Of a DNA stretch of 64,000 bases, positions 1 to 9,973 are shown piece after piece. Source of the stretch: Bacteroidota bacterium (GTDB lineage Bacteria; Bacteroidota; Bacteroidia; Bacteroidales; JAAUTT01); NCBI GenBank assembly GCA_023429135.1, contig JAEYWD010000094.1, positions 1 through 64,000 of the forward strand. Direction: 5' to 3'. How positions within the stretch are numbered: the first letter of the stretch is position 1; the number at the start of each line of letters is the position of its first letter. The position numbers and the translations under genes were made by a program. The notes below the pieces were generated by a model. The model ran no database searches and was not told the DNA's origin. It saw nothing but the letters and a program-made list of their open reading frames with translations.

Positions 1-3000
1 CCCCATACACCGTCGACAACCTCGGTAATGAAAAATGTACCGGAACGCCTAAATATGTCGATATCTGGGTGGAACCTACTCCGGTGGTTACTCCCGATAT
101 GACTTCTGATACAATTTGCGACAACACTGCCACAACTATCAAGCTTACATCGGTAACAAACCCTACCAACCCTGTCAGGTTCCGGTATACATCCGTGGCC
201 GATAATCCTTCACAGGTCTCCGGTAACGGTAGCAACTCCGGTTTGCTTAACAATGCTACCATAGCTGAAACCCTCGATAACAAATCGAACAATAAACAAC
301 GTGTTGTTTATACAATTACCCCATACACCGTCGACAACCTCGGTAATGAAAAATGTAGCGGAACGCCTAAATTTGTCGATATCTGGATAGAACCTACTCC
401 GGTGGTTACTCCCGATATGACTTCTGATACAATTTGCGACAACACTGCCACAGCTATCAAGCTTACATCGGTAACAAACGCTACCAACCCTGTCAGGTTC
501 CGGTATACATCCCTGGCCGATAACCCTTCACAGGTCTCCGGTAATGGTAGCAACTCCGGTTTGCTTAACAATGCTACCATAGCTGAAACACTTAACAACC
601 TCTCCGATGATAAGCAAAGGGTGGTTTACACAATTACCCCATACACCGTCGACAACCTCGGTAATGAAAAATGTACCGGAACGCCTAAATTTGTCGATAT
701 CTGGGTGGAACCTACCATCAAACTCAGCATCTCCATTGCTGATACTGTATACTGTAATCCCAGTCCCATTTCCTTTGTCATGAACACCCCTAATACCGTC
801 ACCGGAACTGTTGTTTACGATATTACTACAACACCTTCCAACAGCGAGATATCGGGTTACAGATCAAATTCGACCGACAATAAAATTGCTGGTTTTACCG
901 ATAATCTGTCGAACAGTGGCTATAATTATCAAACAGTAAAATACCGTTTTGAAGGGAAAATAATTCACAGTAGTTCTTCGTTTACTTGTAATCAGGGAAC
1001 TGATACTACTATAACAATTTATATGAACCCTACGCCACGTGTGAGCGCTAATTTGCCTGTAAATGCCTCCAATATCAGGGATTCAATTTGCCATAACGAA
1101 GGAACCATAATCACTATCACTACTCCTAATACAAGCGTTATCGGCACAATGAAGTACGATCTTGTGGTGACTTATAATGCTGGTACCGTAACAGGTGTTG
1201 AAGCAGATGGAAGAAAAAGTATAGCAAATCTTGGTCAAAACCTGATTAATATTTCTGATGTACCTCAACTGGTTACTTATACACTAAATCCATTGATAGA
1301 ACAGGCACGCCCTGCTCCGGGTACCCTGAATTGCACAAACGGAGTTCAGGCTCAGATTAAGGTTTGGGTATTTCCGCAGATTAAATACAATTTCAAGGAT
1401 AAACAATATGTAGGAGGCAGAAACATAAGATGTTTCGGCGAATCGAACGGCAGTTTAAGAACTGTGAATGTTGCCGGAGGATGGCAGGCTGCCGGTTATA
1501 AATACCTCTGGAACACCGGCGAAACCATCGACTCTATTCGCAACAAACCGGCAGGAGAGTATTCGGTTAAGGTGACCGATAACATGGGATGCTTTACAAG
1601 TCAAAGCTTTACGCTTACACAGCCTGATAAAATGGCTCATACTATCAATAAAACCAACGTGAAATGTGTAGGTATGAATACCGGCTCGATAGAGATAATC
1701 CAAACCGGTGGTACTACCCCAATGAAGTATTTCTGGACATGGAATGCCGATACCTCTAAAAAATGGTACGATGTTACTATGATCGACAGCTTATTTTCGG
1801 GAGTTTACAATGTTAAAGTTACCGATGCAAACGGATGTATTGACAAAGAAGAAAATATACTCATAAGGGCTCCGTTGCCATTCGACTGGGCTCATAACAA
1901 GTCGAAATACGGAAATTATAACATCAGTTGTTACGGTGCTAACGACGGTATTATCAATCCTATTTTCTTCAACCAGATAACTTCGTATAGTTGGAAAGGT
2001 CCCGATGGTTTTACCTCCACCGATCGCAGAATTGTAGACCTGAAACCAGGTGTTTACACGCTCACAGTGTTGGACGCCAATGGATGTTATACAGTGGGAT
2101 CGAACGATACTATCTATGAACCGAAACCGGTGATCAGAACTTCGGATATCTATAAATATCCAAATAACTATAATCTGGAATGCCCGGGAGGATCAAACGG
2201 CAAAGTTAACCTGGAAGTAACCGGCGGACATGGTAATTATCAATACGTGTGGACGGCGATTAATGGCTCGGGGGTGGTTACAAATACCCAGGATCAGAAT
2301 GATCTTACGGCGGGAACATTTGTTGCCGAAATCCGCGACAAATACACATTCTTCGATGTGGAATATTACTGTTCGTACAAGGACACCCTAACACTTGCAG
2401 AACCCCCATCCCTGAAGCTCGACACGGTTATTTCTCGGTTTAACGGATACGAAATCGACTGTTATGGCAAAAAAACAGGAGCCATCAACATTTCATTAAC
2501 AGGAGGTTACGGCACTTATACCTATAACTGGTCTACCCTGAATGGCACGGGTTTGGTTACAAATAATGAAGACCAAAGTAACCTGAGTGCAGGAACTTAC
2601 AATTTAAAAGTCGACTTTGGGAGTGGTTGCCAAAATGATTATAGTTTCACGCTGAAACAGCCTTCACTTGTCAAACTTGACTCTACGCTTTCCGATTTTA
2701 ACGGATTCAATGTTTCATGTCGTGGATCCTCAAACGGATCTATAGTTCTCAATCCAAAAGGTGGTATTGCTCCGTATACGTATCTGTGGTCTACAACAAA
2801 TGGTTCTGCAGTAGTTCCTGCTGCAAAGGATCAGAATAATCTTAAAAAAGGGGACTATCAGCTTCAAATCACCGATAAAAATAATTGCCTGTACAACTGG
2901 ACCATCCCTGTTAATGAACCTGATTCGATAAAAATCACCACCAAAGCATACGACATTAAATGCAGCGGTCAGGGCAACGGACGTATTGAAGCGACTGTAA

Positions 3001-4148
3001 CCGGAGGCGCCGGAAATTATTCATATTTCTGGACGAACAACAATCCGGTTAGCCCAATTACCAGTAATACTGACGTGATCACAAACATTCGTGTGGAAGA
3101 TTATTATCTTACAGTTACCGACCAGAATAGCTGTACAAAAAATACTGTTACACATGTATCGGCGCCCGACCCGCTTGATATCACCGTGAATAAGAAGGAT
3201 ATCAGTTGCTATGGCAAGGTCGACGGATATATTTCACTCACTGTGAACGGAGGAAGAAGTCCGTTTACTTATGAATGGAACAATGGTGCATCGGTAGCCG
3301 AGTTGAAGAATTTGCCCGAATCGACCTATACAGCGAAAATAACTGATTGGGGAGGTTGTGTCGGTAATGTTACAGTTACCATTAAAGAACCGGATTCTCT
3401 CAAGGTAGGTTTTTTCAAGCAAGATGTTTTGTGCCGCAATCGCGCATCCGGGAGAATAGAACTCTCTCCCTCGGGAGGAACTGCACCTTACTATTATATG
3501 TGGTCCAGCGGTTATCGCGGTCGTGTTGCCGAAAACCTGAAAGCAGGAGAATACCTTGCCGTTGTTCGCGACACACGCAACTGTCCGTTCGATATCACGG
3601 TAGAAATTACCCAACCCGAAGGTGTTACCATCAGCAAAAAGGTTGAAAAACCATTCTGTCCTGATACGGAGGATGGCCTTATTGAGGTAGCTGCTACCGG
3701 AGGTACCGGCACGCTCTTATATCAATGGAATAATGGCAGTACAGCTACTGAACTGCACAATCTTAGTGCCGGAAAATACATACTTACAATTACCGACGGT
3801 AACAACTGTGAAACATACGACACAACGGTACTTGTTCCCAATAAATCGGGGTGCGTGGATATCCCAAACGCCTTCTCTCCCAATGGTGATGCCTTTAACG
3901 AGACCTGGGATATCCGGGCAGGCGATCCTCAAAAGCCCGAAAGTACCGTTCGCGACTTATACCCAAATGCTGTTATCCAGGTTTTCAACCGGTGGGGAAT
4001 CCTTGTATTCAAATCGAATGCCGGTTATACCGAACAATGGGATGGCACCTGGAATGGGAAACAATTACCTGTAGACTCTTATTACTATATTTTTGATTTG
4101 AGGAACGGGGGTAAACCTTTGACAGGAAACGTAACTATAGTAAGATGA
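1..4148 (+). CDS. SprB-like giant repeat adhesin with T9SS type B sorting domain (5' partial)
   Basis: The frame is open to the left edge (from base 3), so the N-terminus and signal peptide lie outside the window; the GTG at 69 is not a real start. The visible ~1,380 residues begin with near-identical 106-residue repeats, then divergent PKD-like modules to about base 1380. About ten SprB-type repeats follow (1420-3835), each with a 'C.G..nG.i......GG....Y.W' core, a 'L.aG.Y...v.D..gC' end and a terminal 'EP/QP'. The last ~95 residues are a gliding-motility/type B sorting domain (IPNAFSPNGD, VFNRWG, WDGTWNGK). Family knowledge: such proteins are exported by the type IX system and displayed on the surface as adhesins. 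The PorP/SprF gene 31 bp downstream is the expected partner. Ligand and motility role cannot be read from sequence. Confidence 0.9.
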   Translation, partial: PYTVDNLGNEKCTGTPKYVDIWVEPTPVVTPDMTSDTICDNTATTIKLTSVTNPTNPVRFRYTSVADNPSQVSGNGSNSGLLNNATIAETLDNKSNNKQRVVYTITPYTVDNLGNEKCSGTPKFVDIWIEPTPVVTPDMTSDTICDNTATAIKLTSVTNATNPVRFRYTSLADNPSQVSGNGSNSGLLNNATIAETLNNLSDDKQRVVYTITPYTVDNLGNEKCTGTPKFVDIWVEPTIKLSISIADTVYCNPSPISFVMNTPNTVTGTVVYDITTTPSNSEISGYRSNSTDNKIAGFTDNLSNSGYNYQTVKYRFEGKIIHSSSSFTCNQGTDTTITIYMNPTPRVSANLPVNASNIRDSICHNEGTIITITTPNTSVIGTMKYDLVVTYNAGTVTGVEADGRKSIANLGQNLINISDVPQLVTYTLNPLIEQARPAPGTLNCTNGVQAQIKVWVFPQIKYNFKDKQYVGGRNIRCFGESNGSLRTVNVAGGWQAAGYKYLWNTGETIDSIRNKPAGEYSVKVTDNMGCFTSQSFTLTQPDKMAHTINKTNVKCVGMNTGSIEIIQTGGTTPMKYFWTWNADTSKKWYDVTMIDSLFSGVYNVKVTDANGCIDKEENILIRAPLPFDWAHNKSKYGNYNISCYGANDGIINPIFFNQITSYSWKGPDGFTSTDRRIVDLKPGVYTLTVLDANGCYTVGSNDTIYEPKPVIRTSDIYKYPNNYNLECPGGSNGKVNLEVTGGHGNYQYVWTAINGSGVVTNTQDQNDLTAGTFVAEIRDKYTFFDVEYYCSYKDTLTLAEPPSLKLDTVISRFNGYEIDCYGKKTGAINISLTGGYGTYTYNWSTLNGTGLVTNNEDQSNLSAGTYNLKVDFGSGCQNDYSFTLKQPSLVKLDSTLSDFNGFNVSCRGSSNGSIVLNPKGGIAPYTYLWSTTNGSAVVPAAKDQNNLKKGDYQLQITDKNNCLYNWTIPVNEPDSIKITTKAYDIKCSGQGNGRIEATVTGGAGNYSYFWTNNNPVSPITSNTDVITNIRVEDYYLTVTDQNSCTKNTVTHVSAPDPLDITVNKKDISCYGKVDGYISLTVNGGRSPFTYEWNNGASVAELKNLPESTYTAKITDWGGCVGNVTVTIKEPDSLKVGFFKQDVLCRNRASGRIELSPSGGTAPYYYMWSSGYRGRVAENLKAGEYLAVVRDTRNCPFDITVEITQPEGVTISKKVEKPFCPDTEDGLIEVAATGGTGTLLYQWNNGSTATELHNLSAGKYILTITDGNNCETYDTTVLVPNKSGCVDIPNAFSPNGDAFNETWDIRAGDPQKPESTVRDLYPNAVIQVFNRWGILVFKSNAGYTEQWDGTWNGKQLPVDSYYYIFDLRNGGKPLTGNVTIVR
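3..716 (+). repeat. 318-bp in-frame tandem repeat
   Basis: The word CCATACACCGTCGACAACC recurs at 3, 321 and 639, exactly 318 bp (106 codons) apart. Copies one and two are nearly identical over their full length. The third copy matches for only about 78 bp, then diverges near 716. The array continues off the left edge. High identity at DNA level suggests recent duplication or ongoing homogenisation, and the array could change length without breaking the frame. Confidence 0.9.
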
Positions 4149-4179
4149 TAGCCGTATCCACGGATTAAAACTTGTTTAA

Positions 4180-5163
4180 TTGAGAGAACTAGTTAAAAGG
4201 CTGATTTGCTTCAAGATATTACTGCTGCTATCGGGGATGGTTTTTGCCCAGCAATTGCCTCTTTACAGCCAGTATATGATGAACGGCTTTTTAATAAATC
4301 CGGCCATGACGGGTAGCGATGGCTACACAACAGCTTCTCTCACCACACGCGATCATTGGGCTGGTTTAAATAATTCACCAAAAACCAATGCGCTAAGTGT
4401 TCAGTCTCGTGTTCTCTGGCGAAAGTCGGGCGTAAGCCGGAGTCCTGTTTCTTCCTCGAAAAACCTCACTAAAAGAAGTGGTCGCGTAGGAATCGGAGCT
4501 TATGTTTTCAACGACAGGAATGCTTTGGTGGACAGAACAGGCGCTCAGTTTTCGTATGCCTACCATATTTTTCTTCGAAATACACAGCTTTCGTTTGGAC
4601 TTGCTGCTTCGGCATTTCAATTTAAAGTCGATCACGAAAAGTTAAAATTCCGCGATGCATCCGATCCAATCCTGACTGAAGGATTTGATAACCTGGTTTA
4701 TGTTCCCGATTTCACTTTTGGAGTTTACATGCTTAACAGGAAAAATTTTCTGGGAGTTTCGGCTGCTCAGCTTTTTCAATCGAGAATAAAAACAGGGAGC
4801 AACACCGTTGATTACCGCATGAAAAGACATTATTACGTGTTGGGGGGACATCGTTTTGATCTGTCGGAAACTCTGGAATTTGAGCCGTCTTTTATGACAA
4901 AAGGCACGGAATTGGGATTTATCCAAACCGACTTCAATATAAAATTGATCTACAAAGAGTTCTATTGGGCGGGGATTTCATACCGCACACAATCTTCAGT
5001 AGGATTGCTCATCGGAGCCAAAGCTAAAAAAATATATTTTGGCTATGCTTTCGATTATAACCTTTCCGACATTCAAAAATACAGCTTCGGATCGCACGAA
5101 CTCAATATTGCCATTAAATTCGGCGACAGCTCCAGAAGATACAGGTGGTTGATCAGGTATTGA
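4180..5163 (+). CDS. PorP/SprF family type IX secretion outer-membrane protein
   Basis: A 327-residue protein with a signal peptide ending near 'GMVFAQ' and the family N-terminal motif 'PLYSQYMMNGFLINPAMTGSDGY', followed by a beta-barrel-like alternation to the C-terminus. An in-frame TAA at 4177-4179 directly precedes a TTG at 4180, so TTG is the earliest possible start and keeps the whole signal peptide. Family knowledge: SprF-like proteins are needed for secretion or surface attachment of type B sorting-domain proteins such as SprB. It lies 31 bp after the SprB-like gene on the same strand, the usual cargo-partner order. A second PorP/SprF gene is at 11635-12597. Family is secure; exact cargo is inferred. 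Confidence 0.9.
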   Translation: MRELVKRLICFKILLLLSGMVFAQQLPLYSQYMMNGFLINPAMTGSDGYTTASLTTRDHWAGLNNSPKTNALSVQSRVLWRKSGVSRSPVSSSKNLTKRSGRVGIGAYVFNDRNALVDRTGAQFSYAYHIFLRNTQLSFGLAASAFQFKVDHEKLKFRDASDPILTEGFDNLVYVPDFTFGVYMLNRKNFLGVSAAQLFQSRIKTGSNTVDYRMKRHYYVLGGHRFDLSETLEFEPSFMTKGTELGFIQTDFNIKLIYKEFYWAGISYRTQSSVGLLIGAKAKKIYFGYAFDYNLSDIQKYSFGSHELNIAIKFGDSSRRYRWLIRY

Positions 5164-5171
5164 CCTAATTA

Positions 5172-6308
5172 TTAAGCTGAAGTAAATTTTCGATAAATGG
5201 ATTCTATATTCTCCGCTACAGAATCCGGAGAATATTTGTTGATGATTTTTTGTGCAATCATTTCGTTATCAAAAGCAATTGATGTTGCTTGTTTGAGTGT
5301 TTCAACCCAGGCCGGCTTGTTATTTTCCACCAAAAGTCCATTATTAGGGCAGACTAATTCGGGCAGAGCTCCAATATTTGAAACCAGAACTGGGGTGCCG
5401 GTTGCTAATGCCTCGGCTGTAACTATGGAAAATGTTTCCAATTCGGAAGCATGCATAAAAAAATCGGATTGAGCAAGAACCTTAGCAACTTTAAATTTGG
5501 GTAAATATCCCAACCAATGAATATTTAAATTTTGGGGTAGAAGAACCGTTTTATAATGCTTAACCTGCTCTCCATCACCAATTACACGCAAAATAATTTT
5601 TCCTGTATAAATTGAAGCGAAATCAATAAGACTATCAATTATCAAATCTAGTCGCTTAGGAATTCTCCAACTTGCAACACATGAAAAATTAAATTCCTTT
5701 GAAGCCCTGCTTTTCTGATGGAAACAAAAAAGTTGGGTATCAACTATGTTAGGAACCAGACACACATTGTTAGCATTGTTTATAGCCCTTATCTGATCTG
5801 TTAGAAACCTTGAAACACATATAACCATATCACTGTGCTGATAAACACTTCTGGCCTTTCGTCCAAAAACAGGATGATTTACTATTTTATGAACCTGCGT
5901 CCAATGTTCCGAAATAAGATGTGGAACTTTATAATACTTTGCCAAACGTTCTCCTACAAAACCACAGGGAAACACAATGTTTGAGTGAACTATCGCCGGA
6001 CGAAAGCCTTCTGACCTGCGCTTCAAAAAGCTTTTCAGGTAGGCATAAACAAAAAAAGGGAAAATGTATATAAACTTCCAAAAAATGGATTGAATGTTAA
6101 TAGTTATCATTTTATTAGAAACAATCTCACTTTCGTCGGTACTAATTTTAAATAAAGATTTAGAATGGGTAACATTCACGCCAATGAAGAAAATATTAGT
6201 ACCATGTTTGCTTAATGCTTGGAATTGGTCATGAATAAAAACTCCTTTACTGGGAACCGCTGGCGTTGGATTCCAAAAGGAAAGCATGAGAACAGGAGAT
6301 TCTTTCAT
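5172..6308 (-). CDS. glycosyltransferase family 4
   Basis: A 378-residue GT4-type enzyme expected to add a sugar to a lipid-linked glycan at the cytoplasmic face of the inner membrane. The C-terminal Rossmann half shows 'WRIPKRLDLII', 'GDGEQ', 'WLGYLP' and the nucleotide-sugar signature 'ELETFSIVTAEALATGTPVL' followed by 'GALPELV'. The N-terminal half has 'SFWNPTPAVPSKGVFIHDQ'. The frame is open upstream to 6410, but those 34 residues overlap the preceding gene; the ATG at 6308 starts 1 bp after that gene's stop and fits the family N-terminus. It is the last gene of a minus-strand flippase, FkbM, GT4 operon. Sugar donor and acceptor are unknown. Confidence 0.9.
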   Translation of the reverse strand: MKESPVLMLSFWNPTPAVPSKGVFIHDQFQALSKHGTNIFFIGVNVTHSKSLFKISTDESEIVSNKMITINIQSIFWKFIYIFPFFVYAYLKSFLKRRSEGFRPAIVHSNIVFPCGFVGERLAKYYKVPHLISEHWTQVHKIVNHPVFGRKARSVYQHSDMVICVSRFLTDQIRAINNANNVCLVPNIVDTQLFCFHQKSRASKEFNFSCVASWRIPKRLDLIIDSLIDFASIYTGKIILRVIGDGEQVKHYKTVLLPQNLNIHWLGYLPKFKVAKVLAQSDFFMHASELETFSIVTAEALATGTPVLVSNIGALPELVCPNNGLLVENNKPAWVETLKQATSIAFDNEMIAQKIINKYSPDSVAENIESIYRKFTSA

Positions 6309-6309
6309 A

Positions 6310-7212
6310 CTAGTTTTTTTGTGCTCTAATAAGAGCTTTACGAAAGGATGGGGCCTCGTTATCCTGAAAATATAAAAGATAGCCATCAGAGACCTCCCAT
6401 TTAAATCCATAATCGTGGATAATGGTTTCGATTGCCTGTAAATCCTCCAAATGATGGTAGGTGCAAATATTCATTTTAATATTTCGGCATTCTCTGACCA
6501 GATTCTTCATACCCATGAGCGATTCCCTTTCAAAACCTTCAATATCCATTTTTATAAAGTAATTCTCAAGTGGATCAATTGGCACAAGAGAGTCAATTTT
6601 AACTGAATTTTCTGAATCGTTGCCGGTTAGAAACTTACTTACAAAAATTACCTTCTCCTTCCATGGCGCAAAAGTATACATAAGGGCTTCAATCCACGCA
6701 GGATCACATTCAATCAAATAAAGACGTTTTGCCCTTTCCACAACCGACAAAGCAAAGTTACCCTCAGCCACACCAGCATCAACAACTATACTATTATTGT
6801 CGACCTGAAATTGACCGGTAAGATATAGGTGTGGAGATTGAATATCCTGTTCTTTCAAAATACTTCTAATCCCCCAAATTACCTTGTTTTTGGAATAGCT
6901 TTTCGGGAAATATAGTTTCTTGCCTAAGTAAATGGCATAAAATAACCCGCAACTTTCATCAAAAAAAACTTCAGGAACATAGTTCTCGTACTTAAGAGTC
7001 CATTTATAGGGTAAAGGAGAAAACTTATGAAACTTCAAAAATCGTATAGCTTCCTGAACCGAGGCTGGTTCTTTTTTCAAATCTCTCTCTTTATAATAAT
7101 CCAGGACTCTTTTTCTCTTAAGTTTATAATGAGGTGGTTGTAAAAGAAAACGAACAAACAATAACAAATTCTTTGGGGCAATTTTTTGCCATAGTTTCAG
7201 CAGAACATTCAT
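6310..7212 (-). CDS. FkbM family methyltransferase
   Basis: A 300-residue protein. The central and C-terminal part matches the FkbM SAM-dependent methyltransferase fold: SAM-binding 'VVDAGVAEGNFAL', acidic 'LIECDPAWIE' and the hallmark 'NYFIKMDIEGFERESLMG'. The first ~110 residues are a basic, poorly conserved extension. FkbM enzymes usually O-methylate sugars or polyketides; in this setting a sugar in the nearby polysaccharide is the likely substrate, which is inference. It is 1 bp from both neighbours, so it is translated within the flippase-FkbM-GT4 operon. Confidence 0.85.
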   Translation of the reverse strand: MNVLLKLWQKIAPKNLLLFVRFLLQPPHYKLKRKRVLDYYKERDLKKEPASVQEAIRFLKFHKFSPLPYKWTLKYENYVPEVFFDESCGLFYAIYLGKKLYFPKSYSKNKVIWGIRSILKEQDIQSPHLYLTGQFQVDNNSIVVDAGVAEGNFALSVVERAKRLYLIECDPAWIEALMYTFAPWKEKVIFVSKFLTGNDSENSVKIDSLVPIDPLENYFIKMDIEGFERESLMGMKNLVRECRNIKMNICTYHHLEDLQAIETIIHDYGFKWEVSDGYLLYFQDNEAPSFRKALIRAQKN

Positions 7213-7213
7213 T

Positions 7214-8689
7214 TTATTTTTTTAAAAAATTAAAAACTGTTATATAACCAAGCTTCCTCAGAATTACTTCCTTAATATCATAATAGGCTGGCAACTTCAA
7301 AAGCAAAGTAATACCTATGCTAGTACCAGCATAAATTACACTCTGTGCAATAAGCATAAAGATTTTATGCCAAGTAACAAAATAGCCAAAAGTTAAAGTA
7401 ACTAAGGTTGAAAAAGCAAAAATGGCAATAAGGGGAACAATCTCCCTAAACTGCTGTAAAGCTGAATATTGAATTAATTTCCCTGAATACATTGCATTTA
7501 ATAGGAAAGATATCCAATAATAAACAGCAATACCCGCAATAAGTACATGCAAACCAAAAAAAATCCCCAAAATAATTATAGGAACAAAAAAAATATATTT
7601 CAGGATCTCTGTTCTAAAGAACAAGTCCGATCTGCCTTTTACCTTCAAAATATTCTGATTGATCATTTGCATGGGTGAAATGGAATAAGCAATGCACAAT
7701 ACCTGAAAGAATATAACTGAAGGAAGCCATTTATCGCCCAATAAAACTACAAGTAACGGTTTTGCAATGGCAACGAGCCCAAACATTCCTAAAAAGGAGC
7801 TGAACATAATGGTGTGTACGAGCTTGCTGCAACTGGCCTTTAACTTTGCATCATCATTCTGAAGATTTACCAGTATTGGATAACTCACCTTTCCTGTTAC
7901 TGAACTTATTGTATTCGAAGCCATAGCACTATAATTATCCGCAGTGGTATAATAACCCAGAATTGCCTTTGAATAGTTCTTTCCAATGAGAACATTATAA
8001 ATATGCTTAAAGAGTGTTGCGATAAGTGAAACAAATAAAATGTTGGATCCAAACCCGAAGAGATCTTTAAAACTGGTCCAGCTAAAACTTTTGGTAGGAT
8101 ACCATTTGTTGTGCATCCAGAGTAAAATACTTCTGACTGCCTGGTTAATAATCATTCTCCAAACCAGGCTCCAAACTCCATAACCGTTATATGCCATTAT
8201 TATTGAAACAACTCCGGAAATAAAAGTCCCCGCAGAAGAAATTACAGTTAAAATTTTGAAATCTATTTCTTTGGTAATCTTGGTTTGTTGAATAAGGGTT
8301 AAAGCTCCAATAATGACTGCCAATCCAGAAACGCGTGTAATAGCTTCTAAACTGGGCTCATTGTAAAAAGAAGCTATCAGGGGAGAACAAAACCAGAGAA
8401 CCAGATATAAAAAAAGGCCAACAGCTAAATTCATCCAAAAAACAGTACTGTAATCTTCTTCGCTACAGTTACTTTTACGGATAAGAGATTGGTTCAATCC
8501 ACTATCAACCAAAACCTGGGAGATAGAAATAATTATTGTGATCATCCCCAACAAACCAAACTCCTCTACTGAAAGTAGCCTTGCCAGAATAATGCCAAAT
8601 GCTATTCCAAGACCCTGACTGAAAAAACTCTCAATAAGTCCCCAGAAAAATCCATTTACTGTTTTTCTTTTTAAATCGGATTGTACCAT
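7214..8689 (-). CDS. lipopolysaccharide flippase (Wzx/MOP superfamily)
   Basis: A 491-residue polytopic membrane protein of the MOP flippase superfamily, closest in look to WzxC-type exporters: 'KTVNGFFWGLIESFFSQGLGI', 'ILARLLSVEEFGLLGM' and about 12 to 14 hydrophobic segments. It would move lipid-linked oligosaccharide across the inner membrane. The frame reaches 8770, but I place the start at the ATG at 8689. The family begins just before 'KRKTVNGFFWG', and a TAnnTTTG element at 8718-8725 lies inside the longer version, which would put the longer start upstream of the promoter. First gene of the minus-strand operon. Confidence 0.88.
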   Translation of the reverse strand: MVQSDLKRKTVNGFFWGLIESFFSQGLGIAFGIILARLLSVEEFGLLGMITIIISISQVLVDSGLNQSLIRKSNCSEEDYSTVFWMNLAVGLFLYLVLWFCSPLIASFYNEPSLEAITRVSGLAVIIGALTLIQQTKITKEIDFKILTVISSAGTFISGVVSIIMAYNGYGVWSLVWRMIINQAVRSILLWMHNKWYPTKSFSWTSFKDLFGFGSNILFVSLIATLFKHIYNVLIGKNYSKAILGYYTTADNYSAMASNTISSVTGKVSYPILVNLQNDDAKLKASCSKLVHTIMFSSFLGMFGLVAIAKPLLVVLLGDKWLPSVIFFQVLCIAYSISPMQMINQNILKVKGRSDLFFRTEILKYIFFVPIIILGIFFGLHVLIAGIAVYYWISFLLNAMYSGKLIQYSALQQFREIVPLIAIFAFSTLVTLTFGYFVTWHKIFMLIAQSVIYAGTSIGITLLLKLPAYYDIKEVILRKLGYITVFNFLKK

Positions 8690-8717
8690 TAAAAAAGCTG
8701 TGATCAACAAACCTCTG

Positions 8718-8725
8718 CAAAAGTA
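8718..8725 (-). promoter_or_regulatory. Bacteroidetes-type -7 element for the flippase operon
   Basis: Read on the minus strand the bases are TACTTTTG, an exact TAnnTTTG match, about 29 bp before the chosen flippase ATG at 8689. No clear TTG -33 element is seen at the right distance. It supports the shorter flippase start. Confidence 0.5.
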
Positions 8726-8827
8726 TGTAAAAAAATATGAGCTAGGTTTTTTCGGAAATATAATTACCATCAGGATTTTTTAAGACTCTAAAAACCTGCA
8801 ATAAATAAGGTATTATTATAAAAAATA

Positions 8828-8835
8828 TATATTTG
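8828..8835 (+). promoter_or_regulatory. Bacteroidetes-type -7 element for the GT2 gene
   Basis: TATATTTG is an exact TAnnTTTG match 48 bp before the GTG start at 8883, in the divergent gap between the flippase and GT2 genes. No convincing -33 TTG was found 19-21 bp upstream. Confidence 0.45.
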
Positions 8836-8882
8836 CAACTTCAAATAAACGGAGTAGAAAAGTGTAATTTAATACCTGGAAA

Positions 8883-9896
8883 GTGAATCAGCCGCTTGTT
8901 TCAATAATATCTCCTACTTATAACCATGAAAAGTTTATCAGGGATTGTATAGAATCGGTCCTAGCACAAAGCTATAGAAATTGGGAAATGGTGATAATAG
9001 ACGATGGCAGTACCGATAGTACCTTTACCATTGCAAGTGAATATGCCCGAAAAGATCAAAGGATAAAAGCATTCACTCAAACAAATGTCGGGATTTTCAG
9101 ATTAGGTGAATCGTATAATTTTGCGCTAAAACAATGTTCAGGAAAATATGTTGCAATCCTGGAATGCGATGATGTTTGGCTTCCTCATAAGTTGTCAAAA
9201 CAGGTTGACGTGCTTGAGAAGAATCCTCAATGCGTATTATCCTGGGGGAAGGCCTATTTGTCATCCATCGACTTAAAATCGGATTATTACCTTGCTCCTC
9301 AAAATACAGAAGATATTCACCTTTTTTATAATAAGCCTGTTGGACTTTTTCTCCGAAAATTCATCTATTATACCTTAATACCAGCTCTAACAATAGTTAT
9401 CCGAAAGAATGAACTGGATAAACTTGGAGGGTTTGTCCAAGGTTTCAACCTTCCTTTAGTTGATATTCCAACCACCTTGGAATTACTTGTAAAAGGCGAA
9501 TTTGCATACATCGATGAGCCCCTTGGCCGATGGCGTATCTATCCGAATCAGGTAACAAAAACTTACACGGGTCAAATGACCCTGGGTTATTACGAACTTG
9601 TAAAATCGTTCATGGAACGTTACCCCGAAATGTTCCGATCGCATAACCTAACCAAAAAAGAAATAGAAAAGCATTTCAGATCCCGACTGGTAATTAGTTT
9701 TTCACGTTCAGGCAGGTACAAATTAATCCGAAAAGACTTCAAAGGAGCACGTAAGGATTATATTCATTCAATTTTTAAATATTCTTTTGCTGAACCTGTT
9801 TGGAAACTCAGGTCAATTGTCGGTTATTTACTTAGTTACCTCAGGTTAGATGTAGAATGGCTTGCCAGGCTTATTGGGAATAAATCGTATAAATAA
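8883..9896 (+). CDS. glycosyltransferase family 2
   Basis: A 337-residue inverting glycosyltransferase of the GT-A fold: N-terminal 'VSIISPTYNHEKFI', 'SYRNWEMVIIDDGSTDST', nucleotide-binding 'YVAILECDDVWLPHKL' with the DxD-like acidic pair, then 'FAYIDEPLGRWRIYPNQVT'. An in-frame TAA at 8865-8867 leaves the GTG at 8883 as the first usable start. It is divergent from the flippase operon and probably acts in the same surface-polysaccharide pathway. Donor and acceptor are not predictable. Confidence 0.9.
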   Translation: MNQPLVSIISPTYNHEKFIRDCIESVLAQSYRNWEMVIIDDGSTDSTFTIASEYARKDQRIKAFTQTNVGIFRLGESYNFALKQCSGKYVAILECDDVWLPHKLSKQVDVLEKNPQCVLSWGKAYLSSIDLKSDYYLAPQNTEDIHLFYNKPVGLFLRKFIYYTLIPALTIVIRKNELDKLGGFVQGFNLPLVDIPTTLELLVKGEFAYIDEPLGRWRIYPNQVTKTYTGQMTLGYYELVKSFMERYPEMFRSHNLTKKEIEKHFRSRLVISFSRSGRYKLIRKDFKGARKDYIHSIFKYSFAEPVWKLRSIVGYLLSYLRLDVEWLARLIGNKSYK

Positions 9897-9973
9897 AAAA
9901 ATTTAAGAATAGAAATTGTTTTTTTCTTCATTCAAATTTCTTTTCTTGTAATCTTCAATAGCTAACTTCATTT

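Noticed and set aside
3..716. CRISPR-like regular repeats
   Set aside because: The repeats are 318 bp, in frame and coding, with no unique spacers.
3234..3614. 126-codon minus-strand frame inside the SprB-like gene
   Set aside because: Shadow of the repeat-coding strand; no start context or motif.
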